Numbered from the stretch's first letter, positions 1 to 8,715 are shown. The stretch: 64,000 bases of DNA from Gammaproteobacteria bacterium (GCA_030832095.1 JAURJT010000064.1:1-64000); one strand, 5' to 3'. Numbers and translations: made by a program. Notes: generated by a model from the sequence alone, not told the origin.

Positions 1-81
1 CCCCTGCGCACCACCGGCAGCCAGCTCCAGTGCGTCATCAGAAACATCCAGTCCAACAACTTCTTCAAGTTCAATGTTCAT
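1..81 (-). CDS. RiPP/bacteriocin precursor-like peptide, copy 2 (cut by window edge)
   Basis: Only the first 27 codons are inside the window. They read MNIELEEVVGLDVSDDALEL followed by AAGGAQG. The translated part and the 41 bases upstream are identical to the complete gene at 165-308. The acidic leader ending in Ala-Ala-Gly-Gly is what double-glycine peptidases cut in bacteriocin and RiPP precursors. The core lies outside the window. It is the second gene of a tandem pair read leftwards, with a GGAG ribosome site ahead of its ATG. Maturation and export genes, if any, would lie further left. The function is inferred from leader form only. Confidence 0.55.
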   Translation of the reverse strand, partial: MNIELEEVVGLDVSDDALELAAGGAQG

Positions 82-122
82 CGCAGACTCCAAGTGGGTT
101 AACGGTCAGCAATAGCTAACAC
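1..122. repeat. Direct repeat unit A of tandem duplication
   Basis: Bases 1-122 match 228-349 without mismatch at a fixed offset of 227. The unit covers the ribosome site, start codon and first 27 codons of the peptide gene. Homology ends at base 122 on the right; the left end is the window edge. It marks a recent gene duplication or repair between copies. Confidence 0.9.
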
Positions 123-164
123 AGAATAGCAAGTTGGCTTGAAAGTTCAGGGTAGTGCCATACA

Positions 165-308
165 TCAGCAGAAACATCCAGTCCCAGTCCGTAGTCCCCA
201 TTCCCCCCTAAAGCCAGTAAAGCGTCCCCCCTGCGCACCACCGGCAGCCAGCTCCAGTGCGTCATCAGAAACATCCAGTCCAACAACTTCTTCAAGTTCA
301 ATGTTCAT
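165..308 (-). CDS. RiPP/bacteriocin precursor-like peptide, copy 1
   Basis: A 47-residue peptide too short for routine gene calling. Leader residues 1-24 are acidic and end in Gly-Gly after the segment LDVSDDALELAA. The predicted core (residues 25-47) is AQGGRFTGFRGEWGLRTGTG ending Cys-Phe-Cys, rich in Gly, Arg and Thr with two Cys. Acidic leader, GG cleavage site and small Cys/Thr core fit a modified peptide or a class II bacteriocin, but the class cannot be told. The ATG has GGAG about 8 bases upstream. The gene sits 83 bases ahead of a second copy with an identical leader. No modification enzyme is visible to its right. Confidence 0.55.
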   Translation of the reverse strand: MNIELEEVVGLDVSDDALELAAGGAQGGRFTGFRGEWGLRTGTGCFC

Positions 309-349
309 CGCAGACTCCAAGTGGGTTAACGGTCAGCAATAGCTAACAC
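228..349. repeat. Direct repeat unit B of tandem duplication
   Basis: Partner of 1-122. It holds the leader half of the complete precursor gene and its upstream 41 bases. The core-coding part (165-227) lies outside the visible repeat, so leaders are identical while cores may differ. Confidence 0.9.
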
Positions 350-385
350 CAGTTAAAGGCATTTTAAGAATGAAATACCAATACT

Positions 386-414
386 TTGTAAAGCCAATCT
401 TTAATGGGTGTCAA
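386..414 (-). promoter_or_regulatory. Possible promoter of the peptide genes
   Basis: On the minus strand a perfect TTGACA (409-414) is followed after 17 bases by a weak -10 candidate, TTACAA (386-391), about 80 bases ahead of the first peptide start. The -35 and spacing are good, the -10 is poor. The rest of 350-713 shows no gene; it holds one short inverted repeat (CCTGAG at 482-487 with CTCAGG at 495-500). Confidence 0.3.
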
Positions 415-713
415 GCAGTACTTCCATTATTCATGTGCAAGTGCAAGAGTTGATTAAGCCTCGCCCATAAAAACTGAGATACCTGAGCCATCGCCTCAGG
501 GCGGAAGTTTTTGCGTGAGTGCCAATAGGACAAGAGTCCCCTTTCACTAAAGTAGTGAAAAGTAGTTAGGCCGACCCCTGGGTCACAGCAGTTGTCAGCA
601 TGGCGATGACTGGCGTGTTTTATGTCGCGCGATACGTGCCTGGCTAGACTACAAGCAAAGGGTGCAACCTTATTGTCTCGGTCTGAATCATCGTCACAGC
701 AGATCCCTCACCC

Positions 714-1850
714 TCAATAACCGGTCTCAGACAACGCACCCCACGTTAGTTGAGCCGGCACAAAATCCTTGAACTTTTGCGTGGCCAACAAATTTAAATG
801 CCGCACCAAAGCAATCGCCCTACCAGCAGGGTCAATTTGCGGAAACTTATTGCTGTCAAAACGAAGCGGCACAAGACGCGACCCGATTAATTTTTTATTC
901 GCATCAAACGCTAACTGAGCGATCGCGGCAACACCCGTTAAGCCCTGGGTACTTAACCCGCCGATACCAAGAAAATTCCCGATCGAGTAAAAGACAGGCC
1001 GCCCTGCAATACACTCGGCTGCGCGCAGCACATGCGGGCCATAGCCCACGATGGCATCTGCACCTGCTGCAATCGCAACCTGCGCAAACGCTCGCGAATC
1101 GCCACGCGCTTCACCCAAAAAGGTCTCTGGCCCTTCTGGCAGCTCAATATGCGCCTCACCCTCAGCACCGGCATGCATCGCCACGATGACCACGTCCGCC
1201 ACGCGCTTTGCAGAGGCTATCAACTCAGCCATTGCATCAAGTTCTTTAATATCATTTTGCATTGAGTAAAAGCCCACCGATACCAAGCCAATTTTTATTG
1301 CCTCTAAGCTGAAGAGTTCGAACTTGCCTCGAAGATGACCCGAGCCAACGATGCCTTGTTGGGCTAAATGATTGAGCGTGTCGGTCAGGCCTGCGCCGCC
1401 GTAATCTAAGCTGTGATTGTTAGCCAGCGTGACCGCTTGAAAGCCACTACTTTTTAATAATCTAGCGGTAGCAACCGGAAAACGAAACACATAAGACACC
1501 CCGGGTATGCGCGGTTTTGACGTCTCGGTCAAGGCCGTAATTGGCCCTTCTAAGTTACCAAATAAGAAAGCTGGCTGACTGAGGCCTAAGTCAGCTCCCG
1601 TGAGATGCGACATCATCTCTTGCAAACTGCGGGTATTGAGCGCGTCTTCCTCAGAAAAAACCATATCTCCGACGCCCGTGATCACGAATGATTCAGGGGG
1701 TAAGGTATCCCTACTCTCGCCCGAGCAGTTCATCCATGAGGCAGCGGCATTCGCAGACCAAGCGAACGACATGACAGACAGTGTGACGACCCGAAAGAGG
1801 CGTCTGAAACAAGTGCGCAAAGAGAACCCAGTCGTTACGGTGCATCTCAT
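714..1850 (-). CDS. CapA-family (poly-gamma-glutamate capsule type) metallophosphoesterase
   Basis: A 378-residue exported protein of the CapA/YwtB family, which has a calcineurin-like phosphoesterase fold. Seen: a hydrophobic signal stretch around residues 18-36; the first metal motif GVGDMVF (about residue 59); LANNHSLDYGG, the family's NH motif; VIVAMHAGAEGE; and the C-terminal GYGPHVLRAAE and FYSIGNFLG motifs. CapA proteins work in gamma-glutamyl polymer synthesis or release, but no capB or capC lies nearby, so the substrate is unknown. It stands alone, facing left. The long basic stretch before the signal segment leaves the exact start uncertain. Confidence 0.8.
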   Translation of the reverse strand: MRCTVTTGFSLRTCFRRLFRVVTLSVMSFAWSANAAASWMNCSGESRDTLPPESFVITGVGDMVFSEEDALNTRSLQEMMSHLTGADLGLSQPAFLFGNLEGPITALTETSKPRIPGVSYVFRFPVATARLLKSSGFQAVTLANNHSLDYGGAGLTDTLNHLAQQGIVGSGHLRGKFELFSLEAIKIGLVSVGFYSMQNDIKELDAMAELIASAKRVADVVIVAMHAGAEGEAHIELPEGPETFLGEARGDSRAFAQVAIAAGADAIVGYGPHVLRAAECIAGRPVFYSIGNFLGIGGLSTQGLTGVAAIAQLAFDANKKLIGSRLVPLRFDSNKFPQIDPAGRAIALVRHLNLLATQKFKDFVPAQLTWGALSETGY

Positions 1851-2135
1851 CGGTGCCGATCACTACGAACCTTTGAGAGGCATCAGCCAATTTGTGCAGT
1901 ATTTTTACATGTTCTTGCATAATTTGGTCACGCCCAGTGCCAGCGCGGCACTTCGTAGTCAGTCGCCACACTAAGACTTAACGCTAAAGGTGATAAGCTA
2001 CTTGCCTAAAAAGGGCAAGGCATGTCTGATCTCATCAAAAACATACTCACGTAGGCTGTATTTGTCGGGCAAAGCTTGACTGCATTCAATCAAACCTTGA
2101 CTGAACGGTTGAACCAAATACTCACGGTGCCATAC

Positions 2136-3107
2136 ATGTTACGAACTCGGCTGAAACACCTCATTTTTTTCTGGTTCGCTAGCAATCTTGCCTTCACGAA
2201 CTTGGCGCACGCTCAAAGCGCCTCACAAGCATTAGCCGCAACAGTACCGCTTGCGGATGTCCATCGACACGTACAACGTTGGGTTAGCCCTGAGCAACTC
2301 AAGCAACAAATGCAAGAGCAAAATGTTGGCTGGTCAGGTGCCGTGGGCGCACCTTTTGGGCCCTGGGATACAGCGCCCTATGCTCAACTATTAGGAAAAA
2401 AATACATTGCCACAGCTGGTCAAGTTGAACTGTCTGGCATTTACGCGCAACATGGCGCAAGCGGTCTGACCGACATCAATCTAGACACCTACAAAACTCT
2501 ATTGCAACGATCAGACAAACTTTTTGCAGACGGGCGCATCAAGGGCTTTGGTGAGCTGATTTTAAATAACCAAACGAGTAACCCCCTCGCGTCGTTTCGC
2601 CGTAAGGTCAACATTGACTCGGCGCCGATCGAGGCCATGTTCAAGATCGCCACAAAATACAAAGGTTTTGTGCAAATCCACTCAGAGGATGATGCAGACT
2701 CAATTGATCAACTTAAAACTCTAGCGGCAAAATACCCAGAGGTCGCGATCATCTTGTCGCATTGCTTGCTGACCGGAAATGTTGAACTGGTCAAATCACT
2801 TTTGACTCAGCACCCGAATCTGTATTGCGAGATGTCGGCGCGTTCGAAATCTCATTACCCAAATCTTGATAATGAACGAATTCGCACTCGGGTGATCTAC
2901 GGCGAAGACTTTGCGAAAGCAGAATGGATCAAGCTGATCGATGCCCTGCCTACGCGCTTCATGGTTGGTACCGATACCTACAACCCCAACGTAAACTTTG
3001 AGCAAAATATTGCCGAAATCAGAAAAGGCCTGCTGGCGCGATTACAGCCCATCAGCATCGAACAGGTGGCCTACAAAAATGCGGTCAGAGTGATGCGGTT
3101 AGATTGA
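2136..3107 (+). CDS. Exported amidohydrolase-family (TIM barrel) hydrolase
   Basis: About 323 residues. The ATG at 2136 is preferred over an upstream in-frame TTG (2076) because it begins a clean signal peptide ending in AHA. The mature protein shows amidohydrolase metal motifs: ADVHRHV (HxH), VQIHSEDD, ILSHCLLTG and GTDTYNP, in the order expected for the Amidohydro_2 group. A periplasmic location is predicted. The substrate is unknown; relatives act on lactones or carboxylated aromatics. It is a single gene followed by a stem-loop at 3120-3163. Confidence 0.7.
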   Translation: MLRTRLKHLIFFWFASNLAFTNLAHAQSASQALAATVPLADVHRHVQRWVSPEQLKQQMQEQNVGWSGAVGAPFGPWDTAPYAQLLGKKYIATAGQVELSGIYAQHGASGLTDINLDTYKTLLQRSDKLFADGRIKGFGELILNNQTSNPLASFRRKVNIDSAPIEAMFKIATKYKGFVQIHSEDDADSIDQLKTLAAKYPEVAIILSHCLLTGNVELVKSLLTQHPNLYCEMSARSKSHYPNLDNERIRTRVIYGEDFAKAEWIKLIDALPTRFMVGTDTYNPNVNFEQNIAEIRKGLLARLQPISIEQVAYKNAVRVMRLD

Positions 3108-3119
3108 AACTGCCGACAA

Positions 3120-3163
3120 ATATCCCGCTAAAAAGTTGCTTGCGCAACCCTGTAACGGGATAT
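3120..3163 (+). terminator. Stem-loop after the exported amidohydrolase
   Basis: ATATCCCG (3120-3127) pairs with CGGGATAT (3156-3163), with an inner GTTGC/GCAAC hairpin. Only a short T stretch (CTTTAAA) follows, so termination is plausible rather than certain. Confidence 0.4.
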
Positions 3164-3210
3164 CTTTAAAACTTACGCCTCTACGCTGCACGTTGCGCAG
3201 CGCTTACGGG

Positions 3211-3714
3211 TTAGATCGCTTTCAACATCGAAGCCGCATCACTCACTTCAAACTTGCCTGGGCCTTCGTTATGAAGAACCTTGACTACCCCGTCAACGAT
3301 GTAAGCAGCATAGCGGTTTGAACGCACGCCCATGCCGCGTGCAGTCAGGTCCAACTCGAGACCTAACGCTTTGGTCCAGACTGCAGAGCCATCGGCCATC
3401 ATGCGAACTTTACCAGTCGCTTTCTGCTCACGGCCCCAAGCGCCCATCACGAACGCATCGTTCACAGCCACGCACCAAACTTCGTCAACGCCCTTGGCTT
3501 TGATCGCATCGATGTGATCAACGTAACCAGGTACGTGTTTAGCTGAGCAAGTTGGCGTGAAGGCGCCAGGTAAAGCAAACATCAAAATCTTTTTGCCTTT
3601 GACCAGATCAGCAACCTGAAAGGCGTTAGGGCCTAAGGTGCAACCAGCGGTTTCGGTTTCGATAAATTCTGTGAGGGTGGCATCGGGTACCCGATCGCCG
3701 ACTTTGATCGTCAT
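3211..3714 (-). CDS. Peroxiredoxin (Prx5 type)
   Basis: A 167-residue thiol peroxidase. The peroxidatic motif PGAFTPTCSAKHVPGY is clear, with its Cys near residue 56, and the VWCVAVNDAFVMGAW segment typical of the Prx5/AhpC-TSA branch follows. Such enzymes reduce H2O2 and alkyl hydroperoxides in the cytoplasm using glutathione/glutaredoxin or thioredoxin. No fused glutaredoxin domain is present. The length matches the family. It is a single minus-strand gene, 143 bases downstream of uspA. Confidence 0.92.
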   Translation of the reverse strand: MTIKVGDRVPDATLTEFIETETAGCTLGPNAFQVADLVKGKKILMFALPGAFTPTCSAKHVPGYVDHIDAIKAKGVDEVWCVAVNDAFVMGAWGREQKATGKVRMMADGSAVWTKALGLELDLTARGMGVRSNRYAAYIVDGVVKVLHNEGPGKFEVSDAASMLKAI

Positions 3715-3857
3715 GTGCGCTCTCCTAGGGCATCACGGGCAGCGATGGCCACCGCAACTGATCCCAGCGTGTCGCCTATCATAAGCTACTACGCAGCGAC
3801 TCGCTAGGAACAGCCTATTTACCCTATTGAGCTTGTGGGTATATCGTGCGCAAGGCC

Positions 3858-4325
3858 CTATTTTTTGGGCTCGTCTTTGGCGCGATAGACCAGCACGGGG
3901 CTATGCGTCAGGGCAAGCACCTTGGTGGTCACGCTACCCAACAGCAAGCGCGAAAAACCGCTACGGCCATGGCTACCGATAAAAATCATGTCGCAGTGGT
4001 AATCAATCGCGGCCTGAACAATGCCATCTGCGATATTGAAGTTTGAAACCGCATGGGCACTGAATTTAACGCCCGCCGTCTCAGCGCGATCGACAATGGC
4101 TTTAAGGTGCTTTTGCCCTTGCTCGGCATTGGCTTTTTCGTAATCATCGTCGGTAAAAGCATATGCCGCCGACATGCCGTCAAAGCCCATGGTGGCCGCA
4201 AAAGGCTGAGTCACATATAGGGCCACGATTTCGGCACCTGTTGATCGCGCAAACAAAATGCCCGCATTCGCGGATTGTGCTGACAGGGCCGAGCCATCGG
4301 TAGGAATCAGGATTTTCTTAAACAT
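3858..4325 (-). CDS. Universal stress protein, UspA family
   Basis: 155 residues of a single Usp domain. It begins MFKKILIPTDGSALS and carries the ATP-binding G-x2-G-x9-GS pattern near the end (IGSHGRSGFSRLLLGS, about residues 118-133). Members bind nucleotide as cytoplasmic dimers and support stress survival. It lies upstream of the peroxiredoxin on the same strand, a sensible stress pairing, though 143 bases separate them. Confidence 0.92.
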   Translation of the reverse strand: MFKKILIPTDGSALSAQSANAGILFARSTGAEIVALYVTQPFAATMGFDGMSAAYAFTDDDYEKANAEQGQKHLKAIVDRAETAGVKFSAHAVSNFNIADGIVQAAIDYHCDMIFIGSHGRSGFSRLLLGSVTTKVLALTHSPVLVYRAKDEPKK

Positions 4326-4429
4326 TGTGCACGCTCCATAACATGGGTTCGAGCACCTATCCTACCCTGTTAGCCCGTCTGACTCCAGCGGCAATTGACA
4401 CGATTTTGATCTGGATCAAGTTTTTACAC

Positions 4430-4774
4430 TTAAGAATTAGCAGTGGCGGCCCGATACAGAACGGTGCAGCGCGTGCCTGAACGACAGTATGCCAACACAG
4501 GGGCCGGCAAGGTTTGCAACAACTCAGCAAAATGAGTGACATCATCGGTGGTCATTTGACCACTCACGACAGGCTGGTAGGCCACGCGCAGGCCAGCGGC
4601 ACGCGCTGCCTCTGACACGGCAGCCGCCGTTGGCTGATTCGGACCGTCTTCAAAATCCGGCCGATTAATGATGACACTTTTAAAACCGGCCGCGGCAACT
4701 GCGGCCATATCGTCGGGAGTCATTTGCGGCGCTACCGCAAAATCAGGGGTCAAAGAGTTAATTGGAGTCGCCAC
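4430..4774 (-). CDS. TIGR01244-type (Blh-like) phosphatase / sulfur transferase
   Basis: A small protein of the DSP-fold family seen as the N-terminal domain of Blh and in stand-alone form. The P-loop YCRSGTRC holds the catalytic Cys and Arg near the C-terminus, and FKSVIINRPDFED is the usual early motif. A GTG at 4774 with AGGA seven bases upstream is chosen; another GTG at 4813 would add 13 residues of unlikely sequence. The family is linked to sulfide or persulfide metabolism in some bacteria. No partner gene is adjacent. Confidence 0.75.
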   Translation of the reverse strand: MATPINSLTPDFAVAPQMTPDDMAAVAAAGFKSVIINRPDFEDGPNQPTAAAVSEAARAAGLRVAYQPVVSGQMTTDDVTHFAELLQTLPAPVLAYCRSGTRCTVLYRAATANS

Positions 4775-4900
4775 AGTGAAATCCTGCAAAGAGTGAAAAA
4801 AACAATCACGCACTGCCCTGACCTTGGCTACGACTTAACAGGCCTTTGCAACGCTTAGACAACTAGTATACGCAAGCGCAGTGAACCAGGCTCAACAAGC

Positions 4901-5638
4901 CTAGTACACGCAACGAAAGCCCACGTAAACGACATACAGCCCAGCTGACTTGTATTGCATCCCTTCAACTTTCATCTGTGACGGGCCATACCACCACGAC
5001 CCGCCAGCAGTTAGCCGAGCACCGTCTTGGGCATCAGCTAACCACTCCCAGACATTGGCTCCCATGTCATACAAACCATTGACACCCTGACGGGTTTGAC
5101 CGACTGGCGCGTGGCGCGGCCAGCCGTCTGCTGCACCTTCAACGTTAGCACCGTCGGGTTTATCGCCCGTTGGGTAGGGGTAAGTTTTGCCTTTCTCAAG
5201 CGGTGCTGGTGGGGTTGCACGTTGCTCGGTATAAGCAGCACGTTGCCATTGCGCCTTGGTTGGTAAGCGCCCCCCGGCATCTTGACAGAACCCCTGAGCT
5301 TCGGTCCAGTTGACATGAACAGCTGGTTCGGTCGGCTGACCCGGTTGACCAAAAGGGGTGCGCCATGTCCAGCCGGGTCGGCGTTGCCAGCCCATCACAT
5401 ATTCAAAGCCCCCGCCCTCGCGCTCGGCAGCTGTGACAAGACCCTTGCGCCCAGCGTACTCAGCGAACCGGCCAATACTGACTTCGGTAGCGTCAATTTT
5501 AAAGTCGCCCAAATCTACGCGCGACAGTGCTACCTCAGGCAAGCCAACAGACGGCTGCGCTTGAGCCTGAGCGTGCGCCAAACCCTGAGCCACCAATGCG
5601 AGCGATATCGTAGCAAGCTTGACAATGACAGAGTACAT
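4901..5638 (-). CDS. SUMF1/formylglycine-generating-enzyme-fold exported protein
   Basis: 245 residues with a signal peptide (cut near AHAQ). The domain shows family landmarks: ATEVSIGRFAEYA, PAVHVNWTEAQGFC, GRLPTKAQWQRAA, GLYDMGANVWEWLAD, LTAGGSWW and a C-terminal VGFRCV. In true FGE two Cys lie before that end motif; here the segment (about residues 222-245) has only the Cys of GFRC, so sulfatase-activating chemistry is unlikely. No sulfatase gene is nearby. It may have a binding or structural role in the periplasm. Confidence 0.75.
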   Translation of the reverse strand: MYSVIVKLATISLALVAQGLAHAQAQAQPSVGLPEVALSRVDLGDFKIDATEVSIGRFAEYAGRKGLVTAAEREGGGFEYVMGWQRRPGWTWRTPFGQPGQPTEPAVHVNWTEAQGFCQDAGGRLPTKAQWQRAAYTEQRATPPAPLEKGKTYPYPTGDKPDGANVEGAADGWPRHAPVGQTRQGVNGLYDMGANVWEWLADAQDGARLTAGGSWWYGPSQMKVEGMQYKSAGLYVVYVGFRCVY

Positions 5639-5893
5639 ACATCGGGCCTCGTAAAAATAACGGATGAAGGGGCTAAGCGGTCAGAACTAAGCAGTCAGGA
5701 TGCAAAAAATCGACTCGCTGGCACCAATCACTTGGTGTGTCCTAAATTTTGAGCGATACTCGGACACTTCTAACAACCAACCAAACGTCTTTTGCTGCCG
5801 TATTTTAACGAAACGACTGCACAATTAGCGCACAGCGCTTTACAAAACCCCACGCTTTAGGGGTCTTTCACAACATCAATATCCGGAGAAAAA

Positions 5894-6505
5894 ATGATAC
5901 TAGTTGGCCGTTACGCATCGCCTTTTGTTCGTCGCGTGGGCGTCGTTCTGCACACACTGGGCACACCTTTTGAACATAAGGGCCTCTCAACGGCCACTGA
6001 TCTGGCCGCTATCAAAGGCTATAACCCGATCGCTCGGGTGCCAGCCTTGATGCTGGACAATGGCGAGAATCTGATGGAAAGCGCCGCGATTATCGATTCG
6101 ATCCTTGACATGACACCGGGTCAAACGCTTTTACCAGCCACTGGTGCTGCACGTCGCCAGGTCATGCAGCATTGCGCCATCATGTGCAGTGGCCTAGACA
6201 AGGCGATTCAATACATCTACGAGCCGCGCCGTCGCCCAGCCGAGAAAGTGCATCAACCAGTGCTAGACGGCCTGGCCGAACAAATCACCGCGAGCCTGAC
6301 AATGCTTGAGGCGCTCGCAGCAAAGGGCACCTTCAAGGGCGGCGCGCAAGCCAATCTGGCTGATATTACCGTGGCAGTTGGTTGGTTCTTTTTGCACAAA
6401 GGCTTGCCACAGATTGCCGTTGCCAGTCAGTTTCCGAACTTAGTCGCGCTTTCAGCCCGATGTGAAACGTTACCCGCGTTTCAAGCCTGCCAACTCGAGG
6501 GGTGA
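5894..6505 (+). CDS. Glutathione S-transferase family protein
   Basis: 203 residues. The N-terminal thioredoxin-fold part has YASPFVRRVGVVLHTLG and the cis-Pro region ARVPALMLDNGENLMESAAI, as in GSTs; a helical C-terminal domain follows. It probably conjugates or reduces with glutathione in the cytoplasm; the substrate is unknown. Its TGA overlaps the GTG start of the next MFS gene by four bases, so the two are translationally coupled and may act on one compound. A small ACCCC/GGGGT hairpin (5847-5864) lies upstream. Confidence 0.88.
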   Translation: MILVGRYASPFVRRVGVVLHTLGTPFEHKGLSTATDLAAIKGYNPIARVPALMLDNGENLMESAAIIDSILDMTPGQTLLPATGAARRQVMQHCAIMCSGLDKAIQYIYEPRRRPAEKVHQPVLDGLAEQITASLTMLEALAAKGTFKGGAQANLADITVAVGWFFLHKGLPQIAVASQFPNLVALSARCETLPAFQACQLEG

Positions 6506-7743
6506 AAACAACAGTCTTTCATGGCTGGTGGATGGTGGCAGGCTGCATGATCGTAGCGGTTGTGGCTTGGTCCTTCGCGCTGTACGGGCCAAGCGTTTAT
6601 ATCAACATGCTCAGCCAAGAGCATCAATGGTCAATCGGAGTGATCTCTGCAGCGCTCACCTTATCTTTTTTAGTCAACGCAAGCGTGCTCAGCCTGGTTG
6701 GCAGCACCATTGCAAAGTATGGCCCCCGCCCAGTGATGGCCACGGGTGCCGCTATCATGGCGCTCGGGCTAGGGTGCCTTGGTCAAGTCACCAAACTTTG
6801 GCACGTCTATGCCGCCTTTGCGTGCATGGGCTTAGGCTGGTCATGCCTCTCAACCACGTCAATCACCGCAACGCTGGCCCCATGGTTTGATAAACACCAG
6901 GGGCGTGCAGTCTCGACAGCCATGCTAGGCGCCAGTATCGGGGGCATCGTTGGCGTCCCCCTGCTGCTCTCACTCATTAGTTCACTTGGCTTTGCGATGG
7001 CAATGCTCGTGGTTGCATTGATTGTGTTAACGACCGTCTGGCCACTGAGCTTATTTGTCATGCGCCACCGCCCGCAAGACCTGGGTTTACAACCTGATGG
7101 CGCTCACGCTGAGCGCTCACAGCACAAGGTCGCCGAACGCGTCTGGACGCGCACCGAGGCTTTACAAACGCGTGCCTTGCGCACCATCATGCTGGCCTTT
7201 GGCTTGGCACTGCTCGTGCAAATTGGCTTTCTGACCCATCAAGTCGCGTTGCTCTTACCTGCAATTGGTCAAACAGCGACGGCCTTGTGCGTGACGAGCG
7301 CAGCCGTGCTTTCATTTGGAGGCAGACTGTTACTGGCACGCTTTTCTGACCGCTTAGATGTCAGGGTCATCGCCTGTGGCGTATTGATACAAGCCACCTT
7401 TGGTCTGGCCATCGCCTGTATTTTTTCGGATCAGGCGTGGGCACTGGTGGTCGGGGTGTTGTCGTACGGATTGACAGCTGGCAACACAACAACACTGCCG
7501 CCTGTGATCGTGCGCCGCGAATTCGGTGCGGTCTCATTTGGCGCAGTGTTTGGCATCGCTGCCATGCTGATACAAATCATGTCAGCAATGGGGCCAGCAT
7601 TTTTTGGTGTTTTGCACGATCTGAGCGGTAGCTATCAGTTACCACTCGGTTTAGCCGCCGTGCTCAATGTCGTTGCGGCAATCGTCATTATGACCGGACG
7701 TAAACGATCGCCAATCGCGGCAAATGTCACCACGGCATTTTAG
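6502..7743 (+). CDS. MFS transporter (OFA/monocarboxylate-type)
   Basis: 413 residues with about 12 hydrophobic segments. It begins with GWWMVAGCM, the start typical of MFS carriers near the oxalate/formate and monocarboxylate group, and has LARFSDRLD in the central loop. It is expected in the inner membrane carrying an organic anion. The start is GTG at 6502, inside the stop of the GST gene (GTGA overlap). Its 3' end overlaps the convergent ModA-like gene by 17 bases. Confidence 0.85.
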   Translation: MKTTVFHGWWMVAGCMIVAVVAWSFALYGPSVYINMLSQEHQWSIGVISAALTLSFLVNASVLSLVGSTIAKYGPRPVMATGAAIMALGLGCLGQVTKLWHVYAAFACMGLGWSCLSTTSITATLAPWFDKHQGRAVSTAMLGASIGGIVGVPLLLSLISSLGFAMAMLVVALIVLTTVWPLSLFVMRHRPQDLGLQPDGAHAERSQHKVAERVWTRTEALQTRALRTIMLAFGLALLVQIGFLTHQVALLLPAIGQTATALCVTSAAVLSFGGRLLLARFSDRLDVRVIACGVLIQATFGLAIACIFSDQAWALVVGVLSYGLTAGNTTTLPPVIVRREFGAVSFGAVFGIAAMLIQIMSAMGPAFFGVLHDLSGSYQLPLGLAAVLNVVAAIVIMTGRKRSPIAANVTTAF

Positions 7744-8521
7744 AAATGATTGGATTCATTCCGGTTTTTTGAATAACAGGAGCTGCTGTCGCTGAAGCCA
7801 AAAACTCAATCAACTCTTTTGCCGCTTTCATGTGTTGCGTTGTTGAGGTGATCCCTGCTGAAAACGGAATCGTTTGTTGCACTTCTAGAGGGATCTCGCC
7901 TAAATAATCTAGGCCGTCAATCGAAAGTAATTCACTCACCTGTTGAAAGCCCAACTCTGCCTCGCCACGCGCAACCACTGAGCCTACACGTTCGCTATAG
8001 ATCTTTTTTGCAGTGTCTTTTAGCTGCTCGGCTACGCCAAGTTTCACGAACAACTCAGTCGAAAGATAGGTACCGCTTGCGCTCGCCGAGTACGCAATCG
8101 ACTTGGCTTGCAATAAGGTGTTCTTAAGCGCCGCAACCGTACTAATATCTGGCTTAGGCGCACCTTTTTTGACCACAGCACCAATCGTTGAGTTCGCTAA
8201 ATCAACGCGTGTGCCAGCGGCCACATTACCTTTCTTGATGAACCCCTCTAGCGCGGGTCCGGCCAAGATCAAAATGTCGAAGGTCTCTTGACGACTCAGG
8301 CGGGTCGGGATCGAATCAGGGGCTGCCCCCATCGACGATCCGAAAGAGATCTTCACCGTATGCGTCGATTGCTTTTCGTACAGCGGCACGAGCTCTTTAA
8401 AGGCGGTCGCAAAGGCGCCCGAGGTAATGACATGGAGCTCAACCGCGTACGCGGCAACGCTCAGGCCAAGGCTGAGTGCGAGTGCAAGAAAACTACGTTG
8501 TAAATTGCGGAATGGCTTCAT
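7727..8521 (-). CDS. ModA-like periplasmic substrate-binding protein (orphan)
   Basis: 264 residues with a signal peptide ending AYA. The body is of the ModA/solute-binding type II fold: VITSGAFATAFKELVPLYEK, then SRQETFDILILAGPALEGFIKKG, and YSASASGTYLSTEL. Relatives bind molybdate or similar oxyanions, and many orphan versions in Burkholderiales have unknown ligands. No ABC permease or ATPase lies beside it. The 3' end overlaps the MFS gene by 17 bases. Confidence 0.8.
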   Translation of the reverse strand: MKPFRNLQRSFLALALSLGLSVAAYAVELHVITSGAFATAFKELVPLYEKQSTHTVKISFGSSMGAAPDSIPTRLSRQETFDILILAGPALEGFIKKGNVAAGTRVDLANSTIGAVVKKGAPKPDISTVAALKNTLLQAKSIAYSASASGTYLSTELFVKLGVAEQLKDTAKKIYSERVGSVVARGEAELGFQQVSELLSIDGLDYLGEIPLEVQQTIPFSAGITSTTQHMKAAKELIEFLASATAAPVIQKTGMNPIISKMPW

Positions 8522-8686
8522 CCGGTGACTCCTAGTGTATCGGTGTATTTTGTTGCTTTAAGGCGACGATACTCAATCTGGCGTCACAAGACAAACGCAA
8601 AGCTTGGGCTTTAGGCCAAAGGGTTTACCCAAATCAGGGAAATCACTAGTGGCATTCGACCGACATAGCCGTGACAATCAGGCTGT

Positions 8687-8715
8687 TTTGGCGCGGACAC
8701 CCGACGCCAAATTTT
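8687..8715 (+). terminator. Terminator-like hairpin
   Basis: TTTGGCG (8687-8693) pairs with CGCCAAA (8705-8711), followed by TTTT. It precedes the small membrane protein gene by about 65 bases. No plus-strand gene directly upstream needs it, so it may be an attenuator or chance. Confidence 0.3.

Noticed and set aside
116..301. 61-residue minus-strand frame over the peptide gene
   Set aside because: It runs in another frame than the leader peptide, spans both the repeat and spacer, and has no ribosome site or recognisable composition.
459..515. Possible TPP riboswitch (ACTGAGATACCTGAG resembles its conserved start)
   Set aside because: The rest of the conserved core (TGAACCTGATCTGG and the GCG-AGGGA end) is missing and no thiamine gene follows.
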